This document shows positions 33,771-43,027 of a DNA stretch of 64,000 bases, piece by piece (the first letter of the stretch is position 1; each line of letters starts with the position of its first letter). Source of the stretch: Kitasatospora atroaurantiaca (GTDB lineage: Bacteria; Actinomycetota; Actinomycetes; Streptomycetales; Streptomycetaceae); the NCBI RefSeq assembly GCF_007828955.1, contig NZ_VIVR01000001.1:3410001-3474000 (forward strand), read 5' to 3'. The notes under the pieces are model-generated. The model worked only from the letters and a program-made list of their open reading frames with translations, searched no databases and was not told where the DNA came from. The position numbers and the translations under genes are program-made.

Positions 33771-34307
33771 TCAGGGACGGAGGAGCTCGGCGAGGTCGGC
33801 CGGTGTGACGTACCCCGGCCAGCGACCGTCGGCGAAGAGCCGGACTCCGGCGTCCTGGTAGCACTGGTCCACGAGTTGCGAGAAGATCATATGTTTGGTC
33901 GACGCCACATAGCCCTTGATCAGCGGCCCGACCGGCAGATGGAAGCGGTGGGCGGCCAGCGCGAAGTAGTCGGCCACGCTGTACGGGACCCCGATGTAGC
34001 CACGGGCTGCCGCGACGACGGCGCTGCGCTGCTCCTCGGTGAGCGTGATGCGGCCGGTCGACCAGAGGGTCGGCCGGCCGTCGTAGACGGTGACGGGCCG
34101 GAGTTCGGCGCCGCCCGGCTGAGCCTCCACCAGCTCACCGTCGCCGACATGGACGAAGGCGTGCTCATAGTCGGCGAAGCCATCGCCGTTGATCCACTGG
34201 CCGAACCTGATCAGGCGGCCGACGTGGCCGCCCATGCGGACCACGGCGAAGTCGCCGGGGAGGGGAGCCCCAGGAGGGGCGGGGGAGGTCTCAGAAGTTC
34301 CGGGCAT
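33771..34307 (-). CDS. NlpC/P60-like (YiiX-type) protein, catalytic Cys apparently lost
   Basis: A 178-residue protein of the circularly permuted papain-like group (YiiX/YebB/NlpC-P60). The permuted order is visible: [49 protein letters not shown], carrying the histidine (EHAF), comes first, and [17 protein letters not shown] last. Active relatives have Cys at the position before SQLVD; here it is Phe (codon TTC), a one-base change from TGC. The enzyme is probably inactive, or uses the cysteine five residues later. The start at 34307 has GGGGGGCC upstream. The protein lacks a signal peptide. Its role could be binding rather than cleavage. Confidence 0.7.
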   Translation of the reverse strand: MPGTSETSPAPPGAPLPGDFAVVRMGGHVGRLIRFGQWINGDGFADYEHAFVHVGDGELVEAQPGGAELRPVTVYDGRPTLWSTGRITLTEEQRSAVVAAARGYIGVPYSVADYFALAAHRFHLPVGPLIKGYVASTKHMIFSQLVDQCYQDAGVRLFADGRWPGYVTPADLAELLRP

Positions 34308-34619
34308 GGCCGGCCCCCCATGCAAGAACGGAGCTGGACTGGGAGCAGTGCACGGCAGGCGGGCTGCGAGGCGGCAGCGGACCCGTGCTGTCAGTGGAGT
34401 ACCGCTCGGACGACTCGTCAAGGCTCGCGGCAACAGCACGTGCCTGGGCGGATGCCTCGCGCGTCCGCCCAGGCGCCCGACCGAGTCAAAGGTCTACACC
34501 AATTTTCCGGCGCCTCTTGTCAACATGCCCGTTCGCCTGGTGAGCTGTGCGCTGGGACACACGGGACAATCCCTCCGCACGGGATCGCCCGGCAGAAGAG
34601 ACTCGATGAGGAGTGCGCG
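34308..34619. other. Divergent promoter region before acs
   Basis: About 310 bases between divergent genes. It is mostly GC-rich, with a lower-GC patch near 34495-34520 (ACCAATTTTCCGGCGCCTCTTGTCA) in which TTGTCA could be a -35 element. No gene is visible. Confidence 0.4.
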
Positions 34620-36575
34620 TTGAGCAACGAGAGCCTGGCCAACCTGCTCAAGGAAGAGCGGCGCTTCGCCCCGCCCGCGGAGCTCGCCGCTGCCGCCAAC
34701 GTGACCGCGGCCGCGTACGCACAGGCCTCCGAGGACCGTCTCGGTTTCTGGGCCGAGCAGGCCCGCCGTCTCAGCTGGGCCGTCGAGCCCACCGAGACCC
34801 TGGACTGGTCGAACCCGCCGTTCGCCAAGTGGTTCGCCGACGGCAAGCTCAACGTGGCGTACAACTGCGTCGACCGGCACGTCGAGGCCGGCAACGGCGA
34901 CCGCGTGGCGATCCACTTCGAGGGTGAGCCCGGCGACAGCCGCTCGATCACCTATGCCCAGCTCAAGGACGAGGTCTCGCAGGCTGCCAACGCCCTGCTG
35001 GAGCTCGGTGTGACCAAGGGCGACCGGGTGGCGGTCTACCTCCCGATGATCGCCGAGGCCGTCGTGGCCATCCTGGCCTGCGCCCGGATCGGCGCCACCC
35101 ACTCGGTGGTCTTCGGTGGCTTCTCCGCCGAGGCACTGGCCTCCCGCATCGAGGACGCCGACGCCAAGCTGGTCATCACCGCCGACGGCGGCTACCGCCG
35201 TGGCAAGCCGACCGCACTCAAGCCGGCCGTCGACGAGGCGATCGCGCGAGTCGACCGGGTCGAGCACGTCCTGGTGATCCGCCGCACCGGCCAGGAGATC
35301 TCCTGGACCGAGGGCCGCGACGTCTGGTGGCACGAGATCACCGAGCGTCAGTCCACCGAGCACACCCCCGAGGCGCACGACGCCGAGCACCCGCTCTTCA
35401 TCCTCTACACCTCCGGCACCACCGGGAAGCCCAAGGGCATCCTGCACACCTCCGGCGGCTACCTGACCCAGGCCAGCTACACCCACCACGCGGTCTTCGA
35501 CCTCAAGCCGGAGACCGACGTCTTCTGGTGCACCGCCGACATCGGCTGGGTGACCGGCCACTCGTACATCGTCTACGGCCCGCTCTCCAACGGCGCCACC
35601 CAGGTGATCTACGAGGGCACCCCCGACACCCCGCACCAGGGCCGCTTCTGGGAGGTCATCCAGAAGTACGGCGTCACCATCCTGTACACCGCCCCCACCG
35701 CGATCCGCACCTTCATGAAGTGGGGCGACGACATCCCGGCCAAGTTCGACCTGTCGAGCCTGCGCCTGCTGGGCAGTGTCGGCGAGCCGATCAACCCCGA
35801 GGCCTGGATCTGGTACCGCGAGCACATCGGCGCCGGGAAGACCCCGATCGTGGACACCTGGTGGCAGACCGAGACCGGCGCCATCATGATCAGCCCGCTT
35901 CCCGGTGTCACCGAGACCAAGCCGGGCTCCGCCCAGCGCGCGCTCCCCGGCATCGCGGCCACCGTCGTCGACGACGAGGCCCGCGAGGTGGCGAACGGCT
36001 CCGGCGGGTACCTGGTGCTCACCGAGCCGTGGCCGTCCATGCTCCGCACCATCTGGGGCGACGACCAGCGCTACATCGACACCTACTGGTCGCGCTTCGA
36101 GGGCCGTTATTTCGCCGGTGACGGCGCCAAGAAGGACGAGGACGGCGACATCTGGCTGCTCGGCCGGGTGGACGACGTGATGCTGGTCTCCGGCCACAAC
36201 ATCTCGACCACCGAGGTGGAGTCGGCGCTGGTCGGGCACCCGGCCGTCGCCGAGTCGGCGGTGGTCGGCGCCACCGACGCCACCACGGGTCAGGCGATCG
36301 TCGCCTTCGTGATCCTGCGCGGCACCGCGACGGACAGCGAGGAGCTGGTCGCCGAGCTGCGCGACCACGTCGGCCGGACGCTCGGCCCGATCGCCAAGCC
36401 GAAGCAGATCAAGGTGGTCAGCGAGCTGCCGAAGACCCGTTCCGGCAAGATCATGCGCCGCCTGCTCCGTGACATCGCGGAGGGCCGCGAGGTGGGTGAC
36501 ACCACCACGCTGGCCGACTCCTCGGTGATGAACCTGATCCAGTCCCAGCTGCCGTCCGCGGGCAGCGAGGACTGA
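34620..36575 (+). CDS. acs: Acetyl-CoA synthetase
   Basis: A 651-residue AMP-forming acetate:CoA ligase, the usual length. Key motifs: [34 protein letters not shown], the P-loop-like [13 protein letters not shown], the acetate pocket and aromatic segment [29 protein letters not shown], and the A8 hinge region YFAGDGA through [25 protein letters not shown]. The acetylatable lysine is Lys610 in [11 protein letters not shown]. It starts at a TTG (34620) with GAGGAG seven bases upstream; SNESLANLL is the normal N-terminal reading. It converts acetate to acetyl-CoA for central metabolism and polyketide supply. A terminator follows. Confidence 0.97.
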   Translation: MSNESLANLLKEERRFAPPAELAAAANVTAAAYAQASEDRLGFWAEQARRLSWAVEPTETLDWSNPPFAKWFADGKLNVAYNCVDRHVEAGNGDRVAIHFEGEPGDSRSITYAQLKDEVSQAANALLELGVTKGDRVAVYLPMIAEAVVAILACARIGATHSVVFGGFSAEALASRIEDADAKLVITADGGYRRGKPTALKPAVDEAIARVDRVEHVLVIRRTGQEISWTEGRDVWWHEITERQSTEHTPEAHDAEHPLFILYTSGTTGKPKGILHTSGGYLTQASYTHHAVFDLKPETDVFWCTADIGWVTGHSYIVYGPLSNGATQVIYEGTPDTPHQGRFWEVIQKYGVTILYTAPTAIRTFMKWGDDIPAKFDLSSLRLLGSVGEPINPEAWIWYREHIGAGKTPIVDTWWQTETGAIMISPLPGVTETKPGSAQRALPGIAATVVDDEAREVANGSGGYLVLTEPWPSMLRTIWGDDQRYIDTYWSRFEGRYFAGDGAKKDEDGDIWLLGRVDDVMLVSGHNISTTEVESALVGHPAVAESAVVGATDATTGQAIVAFVILRGTATDSEELVAELRDHVGRTLGPIAKPKQIKVVSELPKTRSGKIMRRLLRDIAEGREVGDTTTLADSSVMNLIQSQLPSAGSED

Positions 36576-36603
36576 CCGGACGCCGACGACCGGAGCTCTG
36601 ACC

Positions 36604-36646
36604 GGCCCGTCCCGCCCTGTGCCGACCGCACGCGGTGGGACGGGCC
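36604..36646. terminator. Terminator after acs
   Basis: A 10-base stem (36604-36613 GGCCCGTCCC, 36637-36646) with a 23-base loop lies 28 bases after acs and just before the end of the small minus-strand ORF, so it may serve both. Confidence 0.65.
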
Positions 36647-36653
36647 GAGGCCG

Positions 36654-36806
36654 TTACGTCGGAGCCGCCGGCTCACGGCGGCGGAGCCCTTTGCCCGTCC
36701 GGATCAGCTCGGGAGAGACGACCGGGAAGGGTGCGGACAACAGGGGCGGGGCGGTCTGGGCGCCCTCGCCTCCCAGCTGTATGTGAGCGGGTAGCTGACT
36801 GGGCAT
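36654..36806 (-). CDS. Candidate 50-residue protein
   Basis: A short frame starting at an ATG (36806) preceded by a near-ideal site (CCGGAGG, six-base spacing). The product begins MPSQLPAHIQLGGEGAQT, continues with a Pro/Leu-rich stretch (APPLLSAPFPVV) and ends basic (GKGLRRREPAAPT). It has no signal peptide, no cysteine and no recognisable domain. It converges on acs with a hairpin between the two. The ribosome binding site and the terminator support a real gene, but length and composition do not prove it. Confidence 0.4.
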   Translation of the reverse strand: MPSQLPAHIQLGGEGAQTAPPLLSAPFPVVSPELIRTGKGLRRREPAAPT

Positions 36807-37106
36807 GAGATGCCTCCGGATCGAGAAAAGGCGTCGCCCGGGAAGGAGCGACGCATGCCCCCGACCATACGGTCGGCCCAATTCGTTCGTATCCGGCCGA
36901 AGCCGTCCGGGCGGGCGCACGACCTGGTCGGCGCACGGCCCAGAGAGCGCACGGCCTGGTCGGCGCACGGCCGAGCGAGCGCCTGACCAGGCACCGCGCG
37001 CGGCGAACGCGTGCCCGCACCACCGCCGGGTTCGTGCTGGCCACACCCCGAAGAAGGGGTGGCAGCGCCCTCGTCCGGGGGCGCCCCCGGACGGCACGGT
37101 TGAGCC
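36807..37106. other. Intergenic region with a 28-bp direct repeat
   Basis: About 300 bases with no convincing gene. A 28-bp sequence starting CCTGGTCGGCGCACGGCC occurs at 36924-36951 and 36956-36983 with two differences, and the second copy can fold with GACCAGGC at 36986-36993. Confidence 0.6.
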
Positions 37107-37328
37107 ATGCCTTCCAAATTCGTCCTGCCGGGGGTGCTCGGCCTGCTCCCGGGCGAGGCCGGGGCGCACATCGCGCGGGCCCTGCCTGCCAACAGCGCCG
37201 TGATGATGGGCAGTGGGCACAATGCGAGCGATGTGTACTCTCCGCCCGGCGGGTTCCTGATACTGCTCGCCTGGGCGGCCGCGCTGTTCACCGCCGCCCG
37301 GTGGTCGCTCAACACGCGGAACGTCTGA
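37107..37328 (+). pseudogene. Remnant of an ABC-2 permease C-terminus
   Basis: A 73-codon frame with no good ribosome binding site and an in-frame stop just before its ATG. The product (LPGEAGAHIARALPANSAVMM, then SPPGGFLILLAWAAALFTAARWSL and NTRNV) resembles the last membrane helix and tail of ABC-2 type transporter permeases, which typically end LPANAGQAV - PW.GF - LLAWT - RRRDV. The rest of the permease and its ATPase are missing. It lies right upstream of a two-component system of the kind often found beside drug-export ABC genes. It is most likely a deletion remnant; a functional small membrane protein is the alternative. Confidence 0.5.
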
Positions 37329-37352
37329 GCAGCCATGCGGGAGACTCTGCCC

Positions 37353-38633
37353 ATGACTGTCAGGCGGGTGTTGCGGGAGCCGTTCACGTCGCGTGCCTGG
37401 CGCGAGCTGCTCTACTCGATGCTGAGCCTGCCGCTCGCGGTGCTGGGCCTGGCGGCGGTGCTGCTGACCATCGTGCTCGGGCTGCTCTCGGCCGGCTTCC
37501 TGATCATGCCGCTGCTCGCGCTGCTGGTCGGCCTGGACCGGGCCTTCGGGCAGCTGCACCGCTCGCTGGCCCGCACGCTGCTGCGGCTGGAGATCGACAC
37601 ACCGCCCCGCCCGGTCCGCTCCCCCGGCCTGTTCGGATTCATGGGCTACTACCTGGCCGATCCGGCCGCCTGGCGCACCGTCGGCTACCTGGCGCTGCGG
37701 GCACCGCTCGGCGTGGTCGAGTTCGCGTTCGGCTTCGCCTGGTGGGTGTACGGGCTGCTGTTCCTGCTCTACCCGTTGCTCTGGCAGCTGGAGCCGTCCC
37801 GGGAGGTGGACTCGCGTGGCGTGGAGCACGTCTACGGCCTGCAGCTGAACGGCTTCTACTTCGACACCTGGCCGCGCGCGATGGCCGTGAGCGTTGCCGG
37901 CGTACTGCTGCTGCTGGCCGCGCCCTGGGTCTCCCGAGCGCCACTGGCCCTCGACCGCCTGCTGCTGCCCAGGCTGCTCGGACCGTCCCGGACGTCCCTG
38001 CGGCTGGCTCAGCTGGCCGAGACCCGGGAGCATGCGATCAACGAGGCGGCAGCCACCCTGCGTCGGATCGAGCGCGATCTGCACGACGGTCCGCAGGCGC
38101 GGCTGGTCGCCCTCGGGATGCGGCTCGGCCGGGCGGAGAGCCGGTTGTCCAAGGGCGACGCCGGCAAGGCGCAGGAGCTGCTCCGGGAGTCCCGGCAGGA
38201 GACCAAGGAGATCATCCAGGAGCTGCGCGAGTTGGTACGCGGCATCCACCCGCCCGCACTCGACTCGGGCCTCGCGCCTGCACTCACCACCCTGGCGGCG
38301 CGCTCGGCGGTCCCGGCCGGCGTACGGGTCGAGCTGGCGCACCGGCCACCTGCCTCGGTGGAGACGATTCTGTACTTCGCCGCCGCCGAGCTGCTGGCCA
38401 ACGCGGGCAAGCACAGCGGGGCGAGCCAGGTCGCCGTGACCGTGATCGGTTTCGGGGACGGCCTGCGGCTGGTGGTCTCGGACGACGGCCGTGGCGGGGC
38501 GCGGCTGGACGGCGCCGGCAGCGGCCTGCGCGGGCTGGCGGAGCGCGTCCGTACGGTGGACGGCGTAGTGGCCGTGGACAGTCCGCCCGGTGGGCCGACC
38601 ACGGTGACCGTAGATCTTCCCGGCAGACTGTGA
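37353..38633 (+). CDS. NarL-type sensor histidine kinase
   Basis: A 426-residue kinase. The N-terminal half is a membrane sensor: helices at about 22-60 and 108-145, and again about 178-200, with a short region between (REVDSRGVEHVYGLQLNGFYFDTW) that may be extracytoplasmic. The dimerisation/phosphoacceptor motif of the HisKA_3 family is TLRRIERDLHDGPQARLVALG with His244. The ATPase domain has the N-box AAELLANAGKHSGA and G-box SDDGRGGARLDGAGSGLRGLAERVR. The ATG at 37353 has GGGAGA upstream. The cognate response regulator follows after 43 bases. The stimulus is unknown; a lost ABC transporter upstream hints at cell-envelope or drug stress. Confidence 0.9.
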   Translation: MTVRRVLREPFTSRAWRELLYSMLSLPLAVLGLAAVLLTIVLGLLSAGFLIMPLLALLVGLDRAFGQLHRSLARTLLRLEIDTPPRPVRSPGLFGFMGYYLADPAAWRTVGYLALRAPLGVVEFAFGFAWWVYGLLFLLYPLLWQLEPSREVDSRGVEHVYGLQLNGFYFDTWPRAMAVSVAGVLLLLAAPWVSRAPLALDRLLLPRLLGPSRTSLRLAQLAETREHAINEAAATLRRIERDLHDGPQARLVALGMRLGRAESRLSKGDAGKAQELLRESRQETKEIIQELRELVRGIHPPALDSGLAPALTTLAARSAVPAGVRVELAHRPPASVETILYFAAAELLANAGKHSGASQVAVTVIGFGDGLRLVVSDDGRGGARLDGAGSGLRGLAERVRTVDGVVAVDSPPGGPTTVTVDLPGRL

Positions 38634-38676
38634 CTCGAGGAAACAATGATCTGACGACCCGACAGGAGTGCGGCCC

Positions 38677-39321
38677 ATGCGAGTGGTGGTGGCGGAGGAC
38701 ACGGCGATCCTGCGAGCCGGTCTGGTGCAGCTGCTGGAGGACGAGGGTCATGATGTAGCCGCCGCCGTTCCCGACGCGCATCAGCTCAGGGCCGCCGTCG
38801 CCGTGCACCGCCCCGACGTGGTGGTCTCGGACATCCGGATGCCGCCCACCCACACCGACGAGGGCCTGCGCGCCGCGATCGAGCTACGGGCCGCCCAGCC
38901 GGGCCTGGCCGTCCTGATCTTCTCCCAGTACGTGGAGACCCAGTACGCCAGTCGCCTGCTGGCCGGCGGCTCGGCCGGGGTCGGCTACCTGCTGAAGGAG
39001 CGGGTGCTGGACACCCGGGACTTCGTGGACGCGCTGGAGCGGGTGGCGGCGGGCGGCACCGCGCTGGACCCGGAGGTGGTCACCCAGCTGGTCGGTGCGA
39101 GCCCCAGCCGCAGCACGGTGGCCGGGCTCAGCCCCCGGGAGCGCGAGGTGCTCGGGCTGATGGCCGAGGGGCGGTCCAACTCGGCGATCGCGGCGGAGCT
39201 GGTGGTGACCGAGCGGGCGGTCGAGAAGCACGTGGCGAACATCTTCCTCAAGCTGGACCTGCCGGTCTCGGCGGCCGACCACCGCCGAGTCCTGGCGGTG
39301 CTGCGCTACCTCGGCGCGTGA
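38677..39321 (+). CDS. NarL/FixJ-family response regulator
   Basis: A 214-residue two-domain regulator. The receiver domain has the acidic pair EDT at 7-8, phospho-acceptor Asp52 in VVVSDIRMPP and the lysine in YLLKERV. The C-terminal LuxR-type helix-turn-helix reads LSPREREVLGLMAEGRSNSAIAAELVVTERAVEKHVANIFLKLDL. The ATG at 38677 is chosen because AGGAG lies eight bases before it. It is the partner of the preceding kinase and probably controls neighbouring transport genes, now lost, or a distant regulon. Confidence 0.92.
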   Translation: MRVVVAEDTAILRAGLVQLLEDEGHDVAAAVPDAHQLRAAVAVHRPDVVVSDIRMPPTHTDEGLRAAIELRAAQPGLAVLIFSQYVETQYASRLLAGGSAGVGYLLKERVLDTRDFVDALERVAAGGTALDPEVVTQLVGASPSRSTVAGLSPREREVLGLMAEGRSNSAIAAELVVTERAVEKHVANIFLKLDLPVSAADHRRVLAVLRYLGA

Positions 39322-39498
39322 CAGGCCAGACCTTCGAACCAGGCAAGATCACCATAAAATGCGACAAGCCGGTCGCGCCGAAGTGCCCGGTAGACTGCCA
39401 AAAGCGCAACAAGGATTCTGAGGCGCGCCGGGAAGTCTGGTCGGCACCGCACCACCGGTGCATCCACCTGCCGTTCCCCGCCTTGGAGGTCCCCCGTC

Positions 39499-40794
39499 GT
39501 GGCCACCCCGCCGCCCACCGAGCGCCGCCAGTTCCTCGGACGGCTCTCACTCCCCGAGCGCACCTTCATCACCGACGCACTGCGCACCGAGACCGTGGGC
39601 GGCATCCTGCTGCTGGTCGCCACCGTCGTGGCACTCGTCTGGGCGAACGCCTGGCCACACGCGTACGAGACCGTGCTCGACTGGACCATCGGCCCGTCAT
39701 CGCCGCTGCACCTCGACCTGAGTCTGGAGGCCTGGGCCAAGGACGGGGCCCTGACGATCTTCTTCTTCGTGGCCGGGATCGAGCTCAAGCGCGAGTTCGT
39801 GGCGGGCGAGCTGCGCACCCCCAGCGCCGCACTGCTGCCCGTGGTCGCCGCGGTCTCCGGGGTCGCGCTGCCCGCGATCGTGTACGCGGTCGCGAACAGC
39901 GGAGCCGGCGGACACCCGGGCGGCTGGGCCATCCCGACCGCGACCGACATCGCCTTCGCACTCGGCGTGCTGGCCGTGGTGGGCAGTCATCTGCCCTCCG
40001 CGCTGAGGGCGTTCCTGCTCACCCTCGCCGTCGTGGACGACCTGATCGCGATCCTGATCATCGCCGTCTTCTACAGCTCGGGCATCAAGTTCTGGGCCCT
40101 CGGGCTCTCCCTCGCCGGTCTGGTCCTCTTCTGGTACCTGCACCGGCGCGGGGTCCACGGGTGGTACCTGTACGTGCCGCTGGCGTTCGTGATCTGGGCG
40201 CTGATGCACGAGAGCGGGGTGCACGCCACGGTGGCCGGCGTTGCGATGGGCCTGCTGCTGCGCTGCCACACGGTCGGCGACGAGAAGCAATCACCCGGCG
40301 AGCACATCGAGCACCTGGTCCGCCCGCTCTCGGCCGGCCTCGCGGTGCCGGTCTTCGCGCTGTTCGCAGCGGGGGTGACGATCTCCGGCCCAGCACTGGC
40401 GGACGTGTTCACCCAGGCCACGCCGCTCGGCATCATCCTGGGCCTGCTGATCGGCAAGACCGTCGGCATCTTCGGAGGCACCTGGCTGGCCGCCCGCTTC
40501 ACCCGGGCCGAGCTGAATCCTCAGCTCAAATGGGCCGACGTGTTCGCCGTCTCCACCCTGGCCGGTATCGGCTTCACGGTCTCCCTGCTGATCAGCGAGC
40601 TCGCCTTCCCGGAGGACGCGGCGCTCGCGGACACCGCCAAGACCGCCGTACTGGTCGGCTCGGTGCTCTGCGCGTTGGTCGCCACGGTGCTGCTCAAGCT
40701 GCGCAACCTGCACTACCGGCAGCTGTGCGAGGAGGAGGACCGGGACTCCGACGGCGACGGCATCCCGGACGTGTACCAGCAGCAGGGCCACTGA
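39499..40794 (+). CDS. nhaA: Na+/H+ antiporter NhaA
   Basis: A 431-residue antiporter with eleven or twelve helices that exchanges Na+ or Li+ for protons in pH and salt homeostasis. The ion-binding aspartates are Asp180 and Asp181 (TLAVVDDLIAILIIAVF), preceded by the TATDIAFALGVL segment of the unwound TM4 region. Other family marks are FFFVAGIELKREFVAGEL and the TM XI region LAGIGFTVSLLISELAF. The start is the GTG at 39499 with GGAGG nine bases upstream. The 36-residue C-terminal tail is acidic (EEEDRDSDGDGIPDV). In Streptomyces nhaA follows acs in this same region. Confidence 0.95.
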   Translation: MATPPPTERRQFLGRLSLPERTFITDALRTETVGGILLLVATVVALVWANAWPHAYETVLDWTIGPSSPLHLDLSLEAWAKDGALTIFFFVAGIELKREFVAGELRTPSAALLPVVAAVSGVALPAIVYAVANSGAGGHPGGWAIPTATDIAFALGVLAVVGSHLPSALRAFLLTLAVVDDLIAILIIAVFYSSGIKFWALGLSLAGLVLFWYLHRRGVHGWYLYVPLAFVIWALMHESGVHATVAGVAMGLLLRCHTVGDEKQSPGEHIEHLVRPLSAGLAVPVFALFAAGVTISGPALADVFTQATPLGIILGLLIGKTVGIFGGTWLAARFTRAELNPQLKWADVFAVSTLAGIGFTVSLLISELAFPEDAALADTAKTAVLVGSVLCALVATVLLKLRNLHYRQLCEEEDRDSDGDGIPDVYQQQGH

Positions 40795-40958
40795 CGCCCC
40801 CTCGCCCACTCCCTCGGCCATGCTGCTCCGGCCGTGCTGCTTCGGCCAGGAGGGTCCCGTGCCACCCGGGAGCGCCCCCGGAGTGGTGCCTGACTGTCCG
40901 GTAGAGGCATGATTCTGAGCTGTCGACCAACCAGAAGTCGTGCGAAGGAGAACCGCTG

Positions 40959-41435
40959 ATGCCCACAGGAGTCGCAGACCCGTCCAGCAACGGCCGGGCG
41001 CCCTACGAGGGCGAGCGTTCGGTGGGGCAGCTGTTCGCCGCGGCCACCGCCGACCTGTCCGCGTTGGTGCACGACGAGATCGCGCTGGCCAAGGCCGAGA
41101 TCCGACAGGACGTCAAGCGCGGGGTCTCCGGTGGCGTCTCACTGACCGTTGCGGGCGTGGTGGCGCTGGCCTCCATCCCGATGCTGAGCTTCGCGTCCGC
41201 GTACGGGCTGCAGGCCCTGGGCCTGACCCTCGGCTGGTCCTTCCTGATCGTGGCCGGCGCCTACCTGCTGCTGGCCGCGATCCTCGGACTGCTGGCGCTG
41301 CGCTCGTTCAAGAAGATCGAGAAGCCGCACCGCACCATCGAGGGCGCTCAGGCGACGGCGGACGTACTGAAGAACGCCCGGCCGCGCCCGGCCACCCAGG
41401 AGGAGATCGACCGGGCCCTCGGCCGCCGGCCGTAG
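40959..41435 (+). CDS. Actinobacterial Holin-X family membrane protein
   Basis: A 158-residue protein. The N-terminal part SVGQLFAAATADLSALVHDEIALAKAEIRQDVKRG is an amphipathic helix, followed by two membrane helices (VAGVVALASIPMLSFASAYGLQALG and WSFLIVAGAYLLLAAILGLLAL) and a basic tail with ATQEEIDRALGRRP. This is the Actinobacterial Holin-X (DUF1469-like) pattern. Despite the name these proteins are chromosomal and widespread, with no clear lysis role. Standard ribosome binding site (GAAGGAG) before the ATG. It usually lies between nhaA and a hydrolase gene, as here. Confidence 0.85.
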   Translation: MPTGVADPSSNGRAPYEGERSVGQLFAAATADLSALVHDEIALAKAEIRQDVKRGVSGGVSLTVAGVVALASIPMLSFASAYGLQALGLTLGWSFLIVAGAYLLLAAILGLLALRSFKKIEKPHRTIEGAQATADVLKNARPRPATQEEIDRALGRRP

Positions 41436-41579
41436 TTCTCGGGGAACGAACGGCCCGGCACGCGAGCAGGCCCCGGACACCGGTTCCCAAGGCACGCGCA
41501 ACCCGCCCGTAGCGCACCGTTCACGGGCAAGGCGAGTGCCGGGGACGTGTTCTCGGTCCGGGTATGACAGGCTCTCGGT

Positions 41580-42542
41580 ATGCCGTTGGACCAGAAGCCC
41601 GTACCCGCCGTTCCGGCCGCCGACCCCCGGCCCGCCGAGACCGCCTGGAACGTCCGCTCGAGCGGGCCGTGGATTCACCGCGACCTCGCTGCCAACGGGG
41701 CCCGCTTCCACATCGCCGAGGTCGGCGAGGGACCGCTGGTCCTCCTGGTGCACGGCTGGCCCGAGTACTGGTGGGCCTGGCGGCACCAGCTGACCGCGCT
41801 CGCCGAGGCCGGCTTCCGGGCCGTCGCGCTCGACCTGCGCGGTATGGGAGGAAGCGACCGTACGCCGCGCGGGTACGACCCGGGCAACCTGGCGCTGGAC
41901 ATCACCGGTGTGATCCGCTCGCTCGGCGAGCGCCGGGCGCACCTGGTCGGGCACGCCACCGGCGGTTCGCTGGCCTGGGTGGCGGCTGTGATGCGGCCCT
42001 CGGTGATCCAGAGCCTGACGGTGGTCTCCGCCGCGCACCCGCGCCACCTGCGCCGGGCGCTGCTGACGGACCGTCGCCAGATGGCGGCCTTCGACCACGT
42101 CCTGGGCTTCCAGCGGCCATGGATACCGGAGCGCCGGCTGGTCGCGGACGACGCGGCCCTGGTCGCCGAGTACCTGACCGCCTGGACGGGCCCGAACCAG
42201 CTGGAGCCCGAGGCACTCGCCGCGTACCGGCAGGCCATCCAGATCCCCAGCACCGCGCACTGCTCGATCGAGCCGTACCGCTGGCTGCTGCGCTCGATGG
42301 CCCGCCCGGACGGGATCCAGTTCGCCCGCCGGATGAAGAAGCCGGTCACCGCCCCCACCCTGCACATCCAGGGGGCCGCCGACCCGGTGCTGCTGGCGCA
42401 CACCGCACTCGGCGCGGGCGAGTACGTCGAGGCGCCGTACCGGTGGCGGCTGCTGCCCGGGGTCGGGCACTTCCCGCACGAGGAGGCGCCGGAGCGGTTC
42501 TCCACGGAGCTGATCGGCTGGGTGCAGGAGCACAAGGGCTGA
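41580..42542 (+). CDS. Alpha/beta hydrolase, epoxide-hydrolase-like, nucleophile replaced
   Basis: A 320-residue alpha/beta hydrolase of the epoxide hydrolase/haloalkane dehalogenase group. The oxyanion motif is LLVHGWPEYWWAWRHQ, then DLRGMGGSDRTPRGYD, and the C-terminal histidine lies in LPGVGHFPHEEAPE. The nucleophile elbow should read GHDxG or GHSxG but reads VGHATGGSLAW, with Ala in the nucleophile position. ADPVLLAHT supplies the possible acid. It may be inactive or use another residue. Orthologues at this locus in Streptomyces are annotated simply as hydrolases. A hairpin follows the stop. Confidence 0.8.
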   Translation: MPLDQKPVPAVPAADPRPAETAWNVRSSGPWIHRDLAANGARFHIAEVGEGPLVLLVHGWPEYWWAWRHQLTALAEAGFRAVALDLRGMGGSDRTPRGYDPGNLALDITGVIRSLGERRAHLVGHATGGSLAWVAAVMRPSVIQSLTVVSAAHPRHLRRALLTDRRQMAAFDHVLGFQRPWIPERRLVADDAALVAEYLTAWTGPNQLEPEALAAYRQAIQIPSTAHCSIEPYRWLLRSMARPDGIQFARRMKKPVTAPTLHIQGAADPVLLAHTALGAGEYVEAPYRWRLLPGVGHFPHEEAPERFSTELIGWVQEHKG

Positions 42543-43027
42543 TCAACGGGCTGACGGCGAGCCTGCACCGGCTCGCCCATCGGTTCGAGGGTCAGGTCGC
42601 CCGTCAGGTCGGCGGTCAGATCGGCGATCAGACTGCCGCCAGGACTCCTAATGGACGCTCATATGACAATCGCATAGGCCAATTGAGCCATGGCGGTGCG
42701 GTTACTCTCCTCGGCCCACGGGCATCCATCCGGTATGACCTGGATGCCCCACCGCGATGCTGTCCCGCGCCGACGTCGCCGCAGCAGCAGCTCGCAGCAC
42801 CTCTCCCAGCACGTGTCCCAGCAGCCCGACTGGCCGTACGACGGGGAGGGGCGGCAGCGGCGCTCAGGGGCGCATCGGATGGGCATCCCGCGCATTCTCG
42901 GCCGACGCGCCCGGTGGGTGGGCGCACGGCTCCGACGTGAGGCGTGACGCCTGAGGTTCGCGCCCCAGCAAGCCCCAGCCACAAGCCCCACCCACAAGCC
43001 CCGCCCACCCTCGGACCGCAGCAGGCC
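42543..43027. other. Convergent intergenic region with terminator and GC-rich repeats
   Basis: About 485 bases. A terminator-like hairpin is at 42556-42577, followed by GTCAGGTCG-like direct repeats (42590-42645) and a CAAGCCCCACC-type repeat near 42965-43010. No gene is convincing. The region 42650-42720 has unusually low GC for this window. Confidence 0.5.
42556..42577 (+). terminator. Hairpin after the hydrolase gene
   Basis: An 8-base perfect stem (42556-42563 GGCGAGCC and 42570-42577) with a 6-base loop starts 14 bases after the stop codon. Confidence 0.6.

Noticed and set aside
39322..39498. tRNA gene suggested by a TTCGAACC sequence near 39334
   Set aside because: No acceptor stem, D-arm or anticodon arm can be folded around it on either strand.
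40959..41435. Prophage holin
   Set aside because: The Holin-X family name is misleading. The protein lies in a conserved chromosomal block, with no endolysin, integrase or phage structural genes nearby.
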